From NCBI GenBank assembly GCA_025403435.1, contig CM046333.1, positions 10,937,770-11,001,769 on the forward strand: a DNA stretch of 64,000 nucleotides, read 5' to 3'. Positions 35,030-48,217 of the stretch are shown in pieces. This DNA comes from Artocarpus heterophyllus (taxonomy: Eukaryota; Streptophyta; Magnoliopsida; Rosales; Moraceae). The notes beneath the pieces are model-generated. The model was not told the DNA's origin and did not search any database. It saw only the letters and a program-made list of their open reading frames with translations. Position 1 is the stretch's first letter, and each line of letters begins with the position of its first letter. The translations under genes and the position numbers were made by a program.

Positions 35030-35969
35030 TCTTTTTGTTTTATCTTTGGCATGTAGGCATGTGTGTCCGTATTTCGTGTGTTACAAATAACCGTTTGCCT
35101 TGTATTCTGTGTTTCTTGTGGTACGTTGTTGTTCAATCTTTTAGATTCATTGAGCCTAATGCCGGGATGGCTGGATACGGAGTACTTGATGCTCTCGAAA
35201 CGCATCCTTCTTAAGGTCCGATCTTTTGTTTATCGATGTTTTTGTATCCTCTAAGCATGCATGATATGGATAGCTGGTATACGGAGTGCCTTGTACTCTC
35301 GAAACGTATCCGTATCATGTTTGTAATGTGTAATATTCTGTTAATATTATGTGGAAGTACCAAAGTCAGTTATGGGGATATTCCATATGAAATATGAGTA
35401 TATTATTTGGATTGAATGTTTGTGTCATGAGGATAGCTGTTTAATGAAAAATATGTCGGGTATGTTTGCAACCAGAGATTCCGTTTAATATCTCTATGAA
35501 TAAGTTTAATGTATGGTTTTGAATATAAGTGTTTGTGATATATGTTTTATGATTATGTTTTAGTTTATTAGTTGAGGTATGAAATCAAATATATTTGACT
35601 TTTCCTTACTCAAAAAGGAAAAGGAACCTAAAGATGAAGTATATAAAATTTCTCTGGCAATCTCCTTAAATGTGATTGTAAATCACAGTCCATGGACAAT
35701 GAAGGACTGGAATCATGATATGGTCAATATGTAGGCCTGATCAGATTCTTAGACTATTATACGGTGTTATAAGTTGAAACTTGTCAGAAATACTCTCATT
35801 GAGGGATTTAGGAGTAAGATTTATTATGCAAGTAAATAAGTGGAGATACGATAACTTAAATTTGGAGGACAAACAACATTAACGGTTTAGACTCAGAATT
35901 GGAATCATAGTGGAATCATAATTTTTACTAGTATTGCTAGAATTGAAATTTCGAGGACGAAATTTCTTT
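35030..35969 (+). other. Untranslated 3' interior of the retrotransposon
   Basis: No coding ORF of note. A repeated phrase (GGAT-x-GCTGGATACGGAGT near 35166 and GATAGCTGGTATACGGAGTG near 35270, each followed by a CTCTCGAAACGYATCC phrase) shows a local imperfect duplication of about 100 bp. Ends with CGAGGACGAAATTTC before the polypurine tract. Confidence 0.5.
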
Positions 35970-35983
35970 AAGGGGGGTAGAGC
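35970..35983 (+). other. Polypurine tract
   Basis: AAGGGGGGTAGAGC directly before the 3' LTR, the site for plus-strand priming. Confidence 0.85.
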
Positions 35984-37956
35984 TGTGACACCCGTTATTC
36001 TTCTAACGGGTATTGAGGTAATTAAATTAATTTTTAATGTATAAAAAAAAATTGCTTCATTTAAATTTATTTTATAATATTTATTTTTATCTATTTTTAA
36101 ATTTTCTAAAATTCTCCTATATTTATTTAGTATGATTACTAAAAAGCCTTAGAACTTCTAATAAATCTCAAAAATGTCATATTGGCATTATGTGTGTTAA
36201 AGTCTTTAGATGAGACATAAGGATATCTTTTCCAACTACTCTTGACCCTCATTTTCTTTATTTCCTCCGTGACATGCTTCAACATGTCTCCTCTATAATT
36301 GTTTCTATCACTTCTTTTCAAAGACTTCATCTTTTCTTCCTTTTTCTTCCACGGTTCCCACACTCTTCTTCTCATTTCTTTGCTGAAGCAAAATACTTAG
36401 AGAACTTCTTCAAGGCAGCCATAAAAATCAGCCACCATCACCTCCATTTGAGCAAGAATTTCAGTCATACCGAAGTAAAGGAACCTGTTTTGAAGCCATT
36501 TCAAGCTTCCAACTAACCATAATCCGAGGTTAGAATCTTATGAACAAATTTAGTCTTTCATTTATAAATTTTCTTTTATACTAAAGGATTATTCAAATTT
36601 GCGTTCTTAAACCTAAGTATATGTTTGTTGCTATTTTGGAGCATATGTATGAAGTCTAAGTGTATATGCCCTAGACAGAAAATTTATATTGTTAAACTTT
36701 ATAATACCTCTATGGGCAGTGGTTATTTCTTGAAATTCTAAGATTAAATTAAAATAAATTTTATGAATGTAGTTGTATGTTGTGCTTTAGTTTTAATTGT
36801 CCTTATGCACGCCTTAGGATCAAGGGAGTATGGAGCTAACGTTAATTGATTCCAGGATTAAGAGACTGTTGATAAGCTTGAAAGGTAGGGATTCTATTAC
36901 TCATCTTTTGTGAGGTTTTTATAGAATTAAAATTGATTGTTTTGCCGCAATATATATATATCTATGTTGAACTGATATTATATGATTATCACATATGAAA
37001 CTATGACATGGACTCGTCTTGTATTGTACGGCGAGGAACATAATGAATTGACACATGTTATAAATTGAGAAGCATGGTTAGGAAAACTGACTCTATTAAT
37101 AATGATTTAATATAGAGAAATGGTGAGACATGAAAAGGGCGGCGATTACGTCCTTGGGCATGAATACCCTAAAAGGTAAAATAGGGGGAAGGTGATGACG
37201 CTTCCTTGGGTTGAAAGTCCCAGAACACACTGTACAGGAATCGATTTGGTGAGGACTCGGGGCTTAATGTCCCCTCACCGGAACACCCTTGGAATGTTTA
37301 TAGGGTGATCAAGTGCGCCCATTTGAGTTTCGATGAGTTGAGTGATACTCAATTTAACATGGATACCTAGGAACAATGATGATTGGTAATATTTGTATAA
37401 ATGTGTAATTATGACACTTGGTAATGATTAACTACGGTATCCATAAGATGTGATCATAATAAACCTCATAATCTGGAATATGATGTGACTTACTAACCAT
37501 GCAGGTTTTAATGTGGTAATGATAAAAACCTAAAGGTGAGTAATGGCTTTCTCTACTGAGCATAGTGTTGCTCATACCCTTATATTTTTATCTTTTCAGG
37601 ACTCACTAAGTGTGAGGTGGCTACGAGAAATATAGTTGAGGAAGTGATGTAGCTATATTACATTGGGACTGCTTCAATTGTTGAGAATGTTCTTCATGAT
37701 AATGTAAGCATCAATTGTTACTTTCTGTGACTGTATTACAATATGTTGAGGGTTAAAATGATGATGACAACAGTTTATATTATTAAATTTAAGGTGCTAC
37801 ATTAAAACTGTGGTTTATTTATCGTTTATATTTTTATTTTTGAGTTGAGAGTTTTCATTTAAGTCCCGGGTAAATTTTATTTTAAGGTTTTACTTTTATT
37901 ATTTATTTTTATTTTATCTCATTAAAAACTGTTAACCCCCATATAGGGGCGTTACA
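35984..37956 (+). repeat. 3' LTR
   Basis: 1973 bp, almost identical to the 5' LTR, and followed by the second TTTGC. Confidence 0.97.
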
Positions 37957-37961
37957 TTTGC

Positions 37962-40731
37962 AGATTCGATAAACCTGTCTAGTTATGAGTGCTCATGTTA
38001 AAAATTTATAGTCTTCGACACAATTGTTTTAATCATAGAATTCATTGCTAATAAGTTAATCCAACAATTTAAATAATTCCTAATGTAAGAATTCATGATA
38101 GATTAATAATATGAGTCTACCCATATTTATTGCAACTCAGATCACTATTTTTTTTAACTTTTGCTGTAGCATATTCTATTTTTCTTACCAATATGAACTA
38201 GCAGATGTGTTTAAAATGGCTGCCATTGGACTAATTTTTCACAATATGATATGTGAGCTTTATATTAAAAATTTGAAATACATGACGCGTACTTGTTTTC
38301 AAACATAAATCAAAACCATTAAAAAGTTAATTTAACAACTAAAACATAAATCAATATCTACTCATAAGAAAAAATTACAGTACCTACAATAAAAACTCTC
38401 TTTTTCTCCCATTCTATGCAAGTGGAGTAGATGTAGCAGTGCCCAGTTAAGGAGCATCATTGACAGTGCTTACTTTTGAACCAATAAGATTGAATCTGAT
38501 GGAGTTAAAACGCTTAGTTCTACCACATACTAAGTATACATGACCTTATATAACAATCTCTCTTATACTTATTTTTCAAAAAAAACGTATGTATTTTTTT
38601 TATTTTTAAAGGAGAACTTAACGTGCTCTTCCTTCTTCTCAGCTGCGCTATCGCCAGAGTTCATCAGCCAAAGACCAACGCCCATCTGTACGGATATTTT
38701 CACGATAAGCATCTTGAAGGGTGTCTCATTCTTCTTTGACTTGGCGGTCTCTCAGACTTCACAACGTCTTTGGGTTCCATTTAAATTTCGTTCTTTATTT
38801 TTTATTTTGAATTTTGAGATGTTGAAGAGTCTAAACTCTAAATAATGGAAAACTAAATATATTTTTCTAAATTAGAAGAAAATCATTGAAGGGAATCTTG
38901 TTCCAGACATTTATACGATCAAACAGCCACATTTTTTTCTTAAAAAAAAAGAGTCACGTTTTTTAAGTTTTTGGGTTTCACCGATCAAACCGTTGGTGAG
39001 GCTTTTTCTCGAACAAAATTAATGAAAATGTCCAGATGTTTTATCACAATTTTTTATTTCTATTTTTTTTTTTCCTTTTCTTGTATCATACATCCTGCTT
39101 AAAAAGGAACAAGCTCGACTTTGAAGGGAAGGAAAAGGGTGTAGTTTTTATTATTTTTTAATTTATTTATTTATTTTTAAAAATTACAAAAGTATTTTTT
39201 AATTTTGAAAAACTTGTTTTAATTTTATTCTTTGTTGATTTTTTTTTACTTAAAAAACATGAAAAAAGATAAAAATACCCTTGACTAACACTCATTTATT
39301 TACAAAATATATGTTTCTTCTTGAATTTTTTTTTAAAATTAAAAAGGTCATAAAACTTGAAATCTTTTTTAGAAATTTGATGTTTTTTTTTTAGGATTTT
39401 TTATTTTTTTAAATATAAAAATATTTATTACAACTATTTAAGGGTAGTCATGTTGTTTTGTTTAATTTTTTTATTTATGAGGATAAAATTAAAATATTTT
39501 TAAAATTTTAAAAATACATTTATAATTTTTAAAAATAAAAAAATAAATTAAAAATAGTTAAAACTAAAATGTATAATTATATAATTAACTCAGAAGTAAA
39601 ACTGGTTGACTAGAGTTTGATGTTTTTGAATGTGTAAGAGACAGGGGGAGAGAGAGATGGGATTTGGGAGATAGGGCTAAGCCGTAATTTCATTTGAGAA
39701 CTGAAAGAGTCCTACCAATTCAACCTAGATCCAAACTATTTCATCGAATCATTAATAAAGCGATTCAGCTTGTCCCCCAAACCAAATTCTTAGAAAAAAA
39801 AAAGATTTATTAAAAATAAATAAAATAAGATTAATAATATTAACATTATTAATAATTATTGAAATTATTAATAAAATTCTTTATTATTATATTAATAATA
39901 ATATTATTTAAATTCAAAATTTAAAGAAAAAAAGAAAATAGATTTATTTATGAAATTCTAAAATGTCGATTAGAATGAACGATTCAGGAATATAAATAAT
40001 CAAAAAATTCTATATTCTAAAAAGGTTTTAGCGTAAGGTGATTTATATCACCAACTCAATTATAAATAGTATAAAATTTATTATAAAAATAAAATATATT
40101 TATATTTTAAAATTTTTATATGTTAAAATAAAAATAATTTTAACTAATTGTTAGCGCCGTAATACCAAACACCCGGTAAACTAGTTGATGCTAGGCCGTC
40201 CACTTCAGCACTAAATAACCAAATAACCGCTAGATCAATCAGCCGGACACTACCGCATCTTATCGCCTAAATAAGGATTTTTGCTGCTTTTGATAAGAAC
40301 AATGAATAAACGAAAGGCAAGTGTCACCGAACTTGATTGCTATTGGTGTACTAATGTTTGTGGCTTTGCGCTCTTTTGACGGGTTAGTGGTCCCAAAGCC
40401 GTCCTAATTGACCCCCAAGGTTATCTTTTAATTCTTTTCAATTAAATAAGTTTTGCTTGGAGAGCAAGGTGGAAAAGGAAGTACCAAGATGCATTAATTA
40501 ATCCTATTATTCAACTTTATATTATTTTATAAACATAAAAAACGAACTTCAACACAAAAAGATGCTTCATTATATACAATGCAAACCAGTTTGCCAATCA
40601 TACTTGTATGGCCTTTGGAAAATGCATGGAGGGATCAACCCATTTCCTTCTCTTCCTCTCTGACCTCTCACAAACTGTGCATCCATGTTACTGACGTATT
40701 GATCTGTTTTCTTTCCATAGCTTTGTGCATA

Positions 40732-40766
<35 letters not shown>

Positions 40767-42417
40767 TTGTATATGTATGTAGCTGATTTGAGTAGCTATA
40801 GAGAGTCACAAGGAAGACTATGAAGATGATATATAGTTCGCTCGTCGTGCGTAAGGGCAAATTGCCTTGCCGATATCACTCCATTGAATCTGAGTCTTTC
40901 CTTACAGATATAGCTCTCTATCAGATTTTTCTCAAGATATCAGGTTCTCAAATCCCTGTGTATTGAGATGGTGTAATTTTCAAAAATGTATGGTTCCGTA
41001 TGGTCTTAAATAGTTGATGTCATTCTCATAAAAAAAAAAAAAATCGTTTTGGAAAATGAAATTGTTTTCGGAAGATCTTCTCTCTTAAAAGCAAGTTTGT
41101 TAAAGTTGATTTTTTTTTTTTTAAGGAAGATTTGGTTATGGTAGATCTGATCTTGTTTTTATGATTTTATTTCATCTAGATCGTGCGGTTCAAATAACTC
41201 TGTTGTTTCATCAAATATTAATCTTGTCGTTTTTGAATGTGCTCTATCTTCTTTTTCAATGGCGGCAAGGGCCCACTTTTTATCTGGATGGAAAGCATTT
41301 TGACGTTACGATGATGATGATGGAGCTGTACCTGCAAACTAACACTAACACTGAAGACTGTGTGGGTCCCTACAGTCCCTTCTTGGGCCTGAAGCTATCC
41401 CAGCTGGGGCAAATGGGGTCCTTTGCATAGACTAAAACGATAGAACAGAGCATCAGGTGTCGAAAGGAGTTCTTATAGGAGTACAGGAGAACAACCTCGG
41501 TCAAGGATTGCGGCTGAATAGCACTCATAAATTGAGAAGTGTTTGATTCATATGTTACCTTACAACGTGGGTGGAACGTCCTTCAACAACTTCTATTGCA
41601 GTAAAAAATATTTCATCAAACACTGTACCTTTGGATATTTATGAAAAAAAAAACATAAGAATTATGCAGAAAAATCGTAAGAGTACAATTGAATGTGATG
41701 GAACAAAACATTCCAATTAATCTCTTCAAGGAATTGGCAGTACCAAATTGAAAGGGATTAATGTGCAACTAGCTGCCGATTAGGCCACCACTCAAGAACT
41801 TCGGTTTTTGTGGGGGCACTAGCTTGGCTTCATGGCTCCAAGGACAACAAAGCTAGTTTGATGCGTCCAAGGGACTTTAAGAGAGCGTTCGGATTTTTTG
41901 GACCGAAAACATTTCAATAATTTAATTTTTATAAGAGAAACCATTCTAACAAAATAGATTCGAACGAAAATATTTCTGGTTCAATATAATATAAAAGTAG
42001 ACCCCAAATGGAATTTATTACATTTGGAAGGAAATATATGATTGAAAGCCAATCTAATCACCACCACAAGCAAAATTTTCATACAGCTGATAAATATAAG
42101 TTCAAACCACATTTACATCATACTAATGAGAAATTGGTTATACAGCACTTTTTACAGAGAAACACATGCACATTTCTGCTACACATAGAAGCCCAAGAAC
42201 AGAAACTAAACTACGATTTTGATTCTATGCTGGAGGCTGGAAAAAACGTAAAAGTACACATTAGCAGAGTGACAAATTTAATTTAGTGTCTATTCTTATA
42301 CAACACTGTGCTACCGAAGACTTCCTAAAACTTGTCGAGCAACGAATTTCATTGCACCCCTCCCACCAATCTGGTAGGTAATCAAATTCTTTCAGGCTTT
42401 CAGCAAAGAACGTGTGC
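37962..42417. other. Intergenic, no gene seen
   Basis: Strongly AT-rich at 38900-40140. A (TA)n run lies at 40742-40766. The ORF at 41161-41430 and those around 40580-40860 lack domain features or are low complexity. 41900-42417 should contain the 3' UTR of the minus-strand phosphatase. Confidence 0.5.
40742..40766. repeat. (TA)n microsatellite
   Basis: Twelve uninterrupted TA units preceded by TGTGTGTG. Confidence 0.9.
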
Positions 42418-44645
42418 TCACTCAGCACTACTATGAGACGAACCCCCTTGATTGGCCAAGAAACGGACCACAACACAAGTAATGTTATCAGCACTACCTC
42501 TTTGAAATGCTTCCTGCATCAGTCTTTCTGCAGCCTGCTTTGGGTCCTGAATTGGTTTAATCATTGCAACCGCCTCCTGTGGAAAAGTATGTTAAGAATA
42601 TCAGAGTCTGACCAATCGAAGAGCTTATCCGCACAGTTACAAGGTTAATGACACAACCGACATCAATAAAGAGTAAAATACAAGCAAGTGGTGCTAATTA
42701 CAAAATCAATGGCAAACCTCGTTTGTGACAACATCCCACAGTCCATCACTTGCAAGTATAAGGAACTCCAGAGAGCTATCAATCTTTTCCTCCTGTGTTG
42801 TAAAATTCACCGCTAAGCTATATTAGGGTATGGCTTTATGGAGAACGCGTTTGAAGCAATGAATTGATTCTCCCAGATAAACAATCTTTGGCACTAGTTT
42901 GAAAGAACTCTAAGCAAATAAAACATCCCCCAGGGGAAAAAAAAGAGTTATCCATAAAAGTTTGTATGCTCATAGTCTCATAGAGACACTTGCACAATCA
43001 TACATTCACACAAGTGCTGAAAAGTTTTCAAGTTAATTAATTCGAAGTTATCTTTCATCTTTAACAATTAATTCCGTCAATTTACTCAATAAGTTAAAAC
43101 ATGACCCACAAATATAAATCATGTTTATATGTCACAATTAAATTATGAATGTTGGGAAAGTAACCTGTATTTCTGGATCAGCAACAACATATTGCTTCAA
43201 TAGCCTGTCACCAAATGCACGAGAAACAGCAAGAACACCTCCAACTCTCCAAGTTCCTGATAATATGATTTCAATCAGGAAAGCAAGCAATGTGCGAAGC
43301 ATTTGGGACAACTTCAAATCAATAAACCGAAACTTTACCTGCCCACATAACAAATCCTCCTGCATTTTCAATCCGTTGTCGCTCATCAGTTTGGTCTGGC
43401 TTGTGATCTCTTGAAACAGCAATTGCTGCGGAGATCAAAGTTTAGAGGTAGTCATGAAATGAGTGAAAAACTTTCAACTTAATTATCCTAGAGCAGAATC
43501 TCTTGAAGAAGAAGACATGAGTTTAAGTCTGAAGGTATGTGCTGCCACAGAAACCAAGACAAAATCATCTGCAGTCTTACCATTACCACCCCTGCATATT
43601 ACAGCTCTGGAATCACCAACATTTGCAACAAGCAAACGGTCACCAACTAGGATGGCAGTAGAAGCAGTCGACCCAGCATCTCTGTTCTGATTATTTTCTG
43701 ATTTCAAAAATTCTGAGTCTGTATGGCTGTATGCATCAGCTGCAGAAACAAAGAACATGTTCATCAATTTTTTCCCCTGTTGGATAGAAAAATTCCATGG
43801 ATATCATTATTGGTATGAAAAAACTAACCTATGGTGGGTTTAGCCAAAAAAACTAACCTATGGCAGATTTTGTGTCAGAGATGAACTTTGGGTGCTTGAT
43901 CAAATTACTAAAAAGATTCTGCTTCACATATTCAGCAGCACGAGCACCTCCATGACCTGAAACAACCATAAGAATTCATTTTGTGATGATTTTCTATTCA
44001 ACGTTAAGTAAGACCTTGTGCTTGTCACAGAAAGGGAGAGAGAGACCATCAAAAACTCCAAAGAGACCAATAATTTCTCCTTCTACACCATCAATTCTCG
44101 TCTCATAAAAATCTTCCATTGAAGACCTTTTTCCAGGAGAGCTTGCATATCCGTAACTGAACTTTCCATTCTGACTGTTAAAAATCAATATCATACTTAG
44201 TGTCGTAATCTTTCCAAGCAAACTCATTATTAAAGATTAGTGAACAAAATTTATACGTTCATCATTAGGAGAAGCAATACTTATGAGATTTTTCTTTCTT
44301 TTTGAAAAAAAAAGAAAAAAGAAAAAAAAGAGAGAGAGAATAGACCTCGTAAGAAGCACATACAATGCAATCAGAACATCAACTTGCAAGGTTATATCCT
44401 TCACGTTACATGGCAGACGTAACATTATACAACTCTTGTCCAACAAATCTCAACAAAGATAATAACTCAAAACATGCATCAATTTTCCGACAGGAAAGAA
44501 ATCCTATTTAGAAATCAGCCAATTAGGAGGGTATTAAGTCAAAAATAAATGCAACCCTCACATGCCCATAATTGCTAATTAGCACATAATGCCACACAAC
44601 ATCAAGCTTATAAGCGAAAAGAATGATTTATAAAAAGCTAAACAC

Positions 44646-44677
<32 letters not shown>

Positions 44678-44816
44678 ACCAATTACAAGAGCCCCAGATC
44701 TAACCAGGAAAGATTAAGAAGAATCAAATAGGTCACCTGAGACCACCACCGCTGACGGGTGCATCATCAGCATGAACTTGGCTTGAAGATGATAAAACCG
44801 AATTGAGATATCCCAT
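42418..44816 (-). CDS. Protein phosphatase 2C, WIN2/PP2C59 type
   Basis: Eight coding exons on the minus strand: 44816-44737, 44174-44047, 43956-43858, 43739-43581, 43425-43339, 43256-43165, 42792-42718, 42576-42418. All have GT-AG borders and phases that join without a break, giving 292 aa. The N-terminus [13 protein letters not shown] (possible myristoylation at Gly2) and [19 protein letters not shown] mark the subgroup of Arabidopsis At4g31750. PP2C metal residues are present: Glu47/Asp48, DGHGG (69-73), DGLWD (231-235) and SADNIT (268-273). The enzyme removes phosphate from Ser/Thr; WIN2 was found as a host partner of a bacterial effector and acts in defence. The C-terminal tail is short and Ser-rich. 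A leader intron upstream of the ATG is likely (donor near 45216, acceptor near 44981). Exon 3 has a duplicated splice donor (see findings). Confidence 0.95.
44646..44674. repeat. Poly-A run of 29 in intron 1 of the phosphatase gene
   Basis: On the coding strand it is poly-T inside an intron. Its length may be unstable or assembly-sensitive. Confidence 0.9.
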
Positions 44817-46110
44817 TCTATTGCACGAATCAACAAACTCACAACCTCTTATTTCTTCGATCGAAATGAGAAAAGGAATTACTGCAACTACTACGGCGAT
44901 TGGTACAAATATAGTTGACGATACGCGAATCATAACCTATTTTCGAGCGATACCGGAGTTCAACAACCCAAGGATCATTCTGAAACTACAAAAACCGAAA
45001 GACTGAACCAGAAAAACGCCAATTAGGTTCGAATTTTGGGATCCAATTACACGGATCTTGTAGTTATGTATGAATTTTTGAAAAACAGAACCAAGAATCA
45101 AGAAAGAGTAAATAATTATACCGAAAAGATTGAAGTAAACTGAAGAATTAATAATGAAATTCAGCAAATTAAGATTGATTTCCCACGCATTCAACGATTT
45201 AAAGAGAGAAGGTACCCGAAGAGAGAAAGGAGAGAGCGAAGCAAAATAGCGAAAACGACGAGAGAGGGAGAGATAAAGAGCAGAGGAGGTGGATTCGGTT
45301 TCCTTTTTGTGTTTTTTGTGTTCGAGTTTGGTTTTCGATTTGTTGGGGCTAGGGAAGCTCAAAGAGGTTCGAGTGAATTAAAAAAAAAAAATAGCAGGAA
45401 AAAAAATAGGAAATGGGCAATTGTAATAATAACAGTTTTGAGAAATAATTATAATAATAAAAATAAAAATAAAAAGAATAATCGTGTTTGGGTAAGTTTG
45501 TTGGTTGGAAATGTCACACTAAATGTGGGTGTGTTACGCGTCGCGCCGAAGGGCGAGGCAATCTGGCGACGCGGACCGAGTCAAATTGCCCATATTTGGA
45601 GGGCAATTTAAAAAATAACTTTAAGAAAAAGTTATTTTGAATAAATAATTTTTTTTGACAGTTTTTTGATGTAAAAAAATATGTTTTTTAGGTATGAAAA
45701 TTTTTTCAATTTTTTTTTTTCATTCTGTTGAGGTTTCTCTCATCGTTACAGTTATTTTCGTCTTTTTTTCTGAAAAAACTGAAATAGTTTACCTGTCTAG
45801 AAAAACGTATTTTTTTTGTGCAAAAAAAGAGGTCATTTTCTTAATTAAGAAATTTTTTTTGCCATTTTTTCAAATTCTTCCTGTTTGGAGAGACCGAGCG
45901 CCCCATAACCATCCTATCATCGGGGCTTATTAAGAGGGTACTCCATGCACGTGGCGCACATGCACAAGGAGGTGAACTTCGAGCGCATTTCAACACCGCA
46001 TTAATAAAAGATGGATCTATATCGTATGTTAATCTTAAAATTATTAGTTATAATGCCAAATACCATTGGTATCTTAATTATTTATCTGCCGACGTATTCA
46101 TGTGTTGTTT
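44817..46110. other. Leader and promoter of the phosphatase gene, then intergenic
   Basis: 44817-45300 should hold the 5' UTR with its intron (minus strand). 45300-46110 is AT-rich apart from a short GC-rich patch (GTTACGCGTCGCGCCGAAGG near 45532). No further gene. Confidence 0.5.
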
Positions 46111-46434
46111 GGTTCATCGGTTGAAATAAAAAAAATTTCAATTAAAATCAATTTTATGCATAGTATTTTATCTTAATAGTATTTAATTTAAGCCCCATTT
46201 AATATTGTTTTGGGAGCCTTTTGAAATGTTTTTGTATGGTTTCAAAAGAAAAAATTTCAAAAACACTTGTTCGGTTCACCGATTCACATAAAAAAATTCC
46301 AATTAAAATCGATTTTGTGCATAGTATTTTATCTTAATAGTATTAAATTTAAGCATCGTTTGGTATTGTTTTGAGAGCCTTTTGAAATATTTTTGTATGT
46401 TTTCAAAAACACTTTCAACATAATTCTCTCAAAA
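46111..46434. repeat. Tandem duplication, two units of ~162 bp
   Basis: 46111-46272 and 46273-46434 share GCATAGTATTTTATCTTAAT, GAGCCTTTTGAAAT and flanking text with modest divergence. Noncoding. Confidence 0.8.
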
Positions 46435-48217
46435 TTCTTATTTTTCAAAACAAAACAATTGTTACCCATTTTAGAAACACTACCAAACGGGCAATGTTTT
46501 CAATTCAAACCAAAAGTTCCAACGCTTTTTTTTTTAAGGAGATCCAAAAGAATCATAAGTGTGCATTTTCAACGTCAAATTTGATATGAAATCCGTCCAT
46601 TTATAATCTTAACACTATGCAATGGAGTTTTCTTTTAATATATATATATATATATATATACACGTTGGGACATATTTGTTTAGAAAGTAGGTTAGAACTG
46701 AAAACTATAGTATGTAAGAGCTTTATATTCTAGCTCATTTTTTCTTATCATTGTAACTTACAAAAATTTTACATTAATTGATTTTGTCATATACTTTATT
46801 AAAATCAATTGGTTTTAATCCGGCTCTTAAGTTTTCCAAGGTGATTTAATCCACGCTACTGGTAAAATTTTGTTCAGAATCTTGAGCTTCGGGTGGTTCA
46901 ACAAAGGAAATGCAGTGTTATTCGTTGGCTTTTTGAAAAGTTAGTTTAAAATGACGGAGGAACACGGTATGGAACGATCATAAATAAAAGATGTACAGCA
47001 AATATGTCAATATGATAGAATAAGCTAATTGTTCACACCTGAGCGGCCAAATTTAAGTGTTTTTCCCCCTTTTTTAGGGAACGGCTAAGTTTTGTAGTTA
47101 GTAGTTTTATTTTTATTCGTTAGCCAGTCTTTTATGGCTTGGCCGATCCAAAAGTTAGACGCATTCAAGCAAAGCAAGTTCCATGCTATGGACTTGAGGA
47201 AAATATGAACCAAACTGAAAGAGAAGTTTGGTCAGTTTAGAACATTCAAATTTCCATTGCTCGACCATTTTTTATTCGCACACGTTGCATTCTTTTTTTT
47301 TTTTTAATACGTATATCTTAGCATTTCCAGCATGGCCAATGACCATTTGACTGTGCACTCTGAAAAACAATTACGGGCAATGAATTTGAATAGAGATGCA
47401 TCCCAGTGAAATATGTAAACTTCTTAGAGGGAGAGGATAGTTTTTTTTTTTTTTTTTTTCTCTTATTCTAAAGCCAAAACAATCCAAATGAGTGAAGACA
47501 GACACTTGATATCATGGCATCTGATTATCAGCAACCCCATAGACCAAAATTATTGACTCCTAATCCAAATAAATTAGACTCCATTACAAGAGGAAAATGT
47601 TTATAAAATATATGAAAACATGTTGTTGCTTTGCGTGTGTCCATTAAATTGCGAATGACACCGACAAACCATTGGACGGTGGTGTGGGATGGCAAAAGAT
47701 TATTGGGATTTCCATTGAATCCCCATTCCTCTTACATCAGGCAATTACAAATTTACAGGTGTGAGAGGAACGTGTCATTCACATTCATAATATTATAACA
47801 TAAAATGTATAGATTCAAGATTTTCTTGAATCTTTTATATGGCTCCCCATCGTTCCCTGTTAGTCTGGGAAGGAGAAGGCCTTGTAATGTTACCCTGCCA
47901 TGTGGCAAGTGTAAACTGCTTGGAAAAAAGATTCTCTATCTCTATCTCAACGTCAGGCAGCCACGTACGAGAAGAAGAGACCCTGCTTTGCTCAGTAAAA
48001 GCAAACTTTGCCCTTTTGCATGCCACGTGCACTTATGCATGTATAGATTTTCGTTTTGTCGTTTTCATTACTGTTTGGAAGGTCCAAGTTTCTGTTTTTC
48101 TCTGCTGTTTTTGTAGTTAATTCTGGTTAAGCTATGTGTACTAGATTTTCTATGCAGAAAAAAAAAGGTAAAAAACAAAAAACAAAACTTTTGCCAGCGG
48201 CCTACTGCCGCTGCTGA
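46435..48217. other. Intergenic, no gene seen
   Basis: (TA)n at 46638-46660. A weak match to the GTGTTTGG MITE core lies at 46680-46760. Overlapping ORFs at 47805-48120 on both strands lack recognisable domains and look fortuitous. Confidence 0.45.
46638..46660. repeat. (TA)n microsatellite
   Basis: About eleven TA units. Confidence 0.9.

Larger units (their letters stand above)
29749..37961 (+). mobile_element. Complete, young, non-autonomous Ty3/gypsy-type LTR retrotransposon carrying gene cargo
   Basis: TTTGC target duplications at 29749-29753 and 37957-37961 flank two LTRs of 1973 bp each (29754-31726 and 35984-37956), both TGTGACACCC...GGGGCGTTACA. A primer-binding site matching initiator Met-tRNA starts 7 bases inside, and a G-rich polypurine tract abuts the 3' LTR. 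CGAGGACGAAATTTCTTTAA just before that tract, and the TGTGACACCCG start, are typical of plant Tekay/Del chromovirus elements. The 4257-bp interior has no gag, protease, reverse transcriptase or integrase ORF. It carries two intact ORFs: a Cys-cluster protein and a LOG-like protein. It must be mobilised by an autonomous partner. Confidence 0.95.

Noticed and set aside
47805..48120. Overlapping ORFs of 65-103 codons on both strands
   Set aside because: No domain and frames overlap symmetrically; likely chance.
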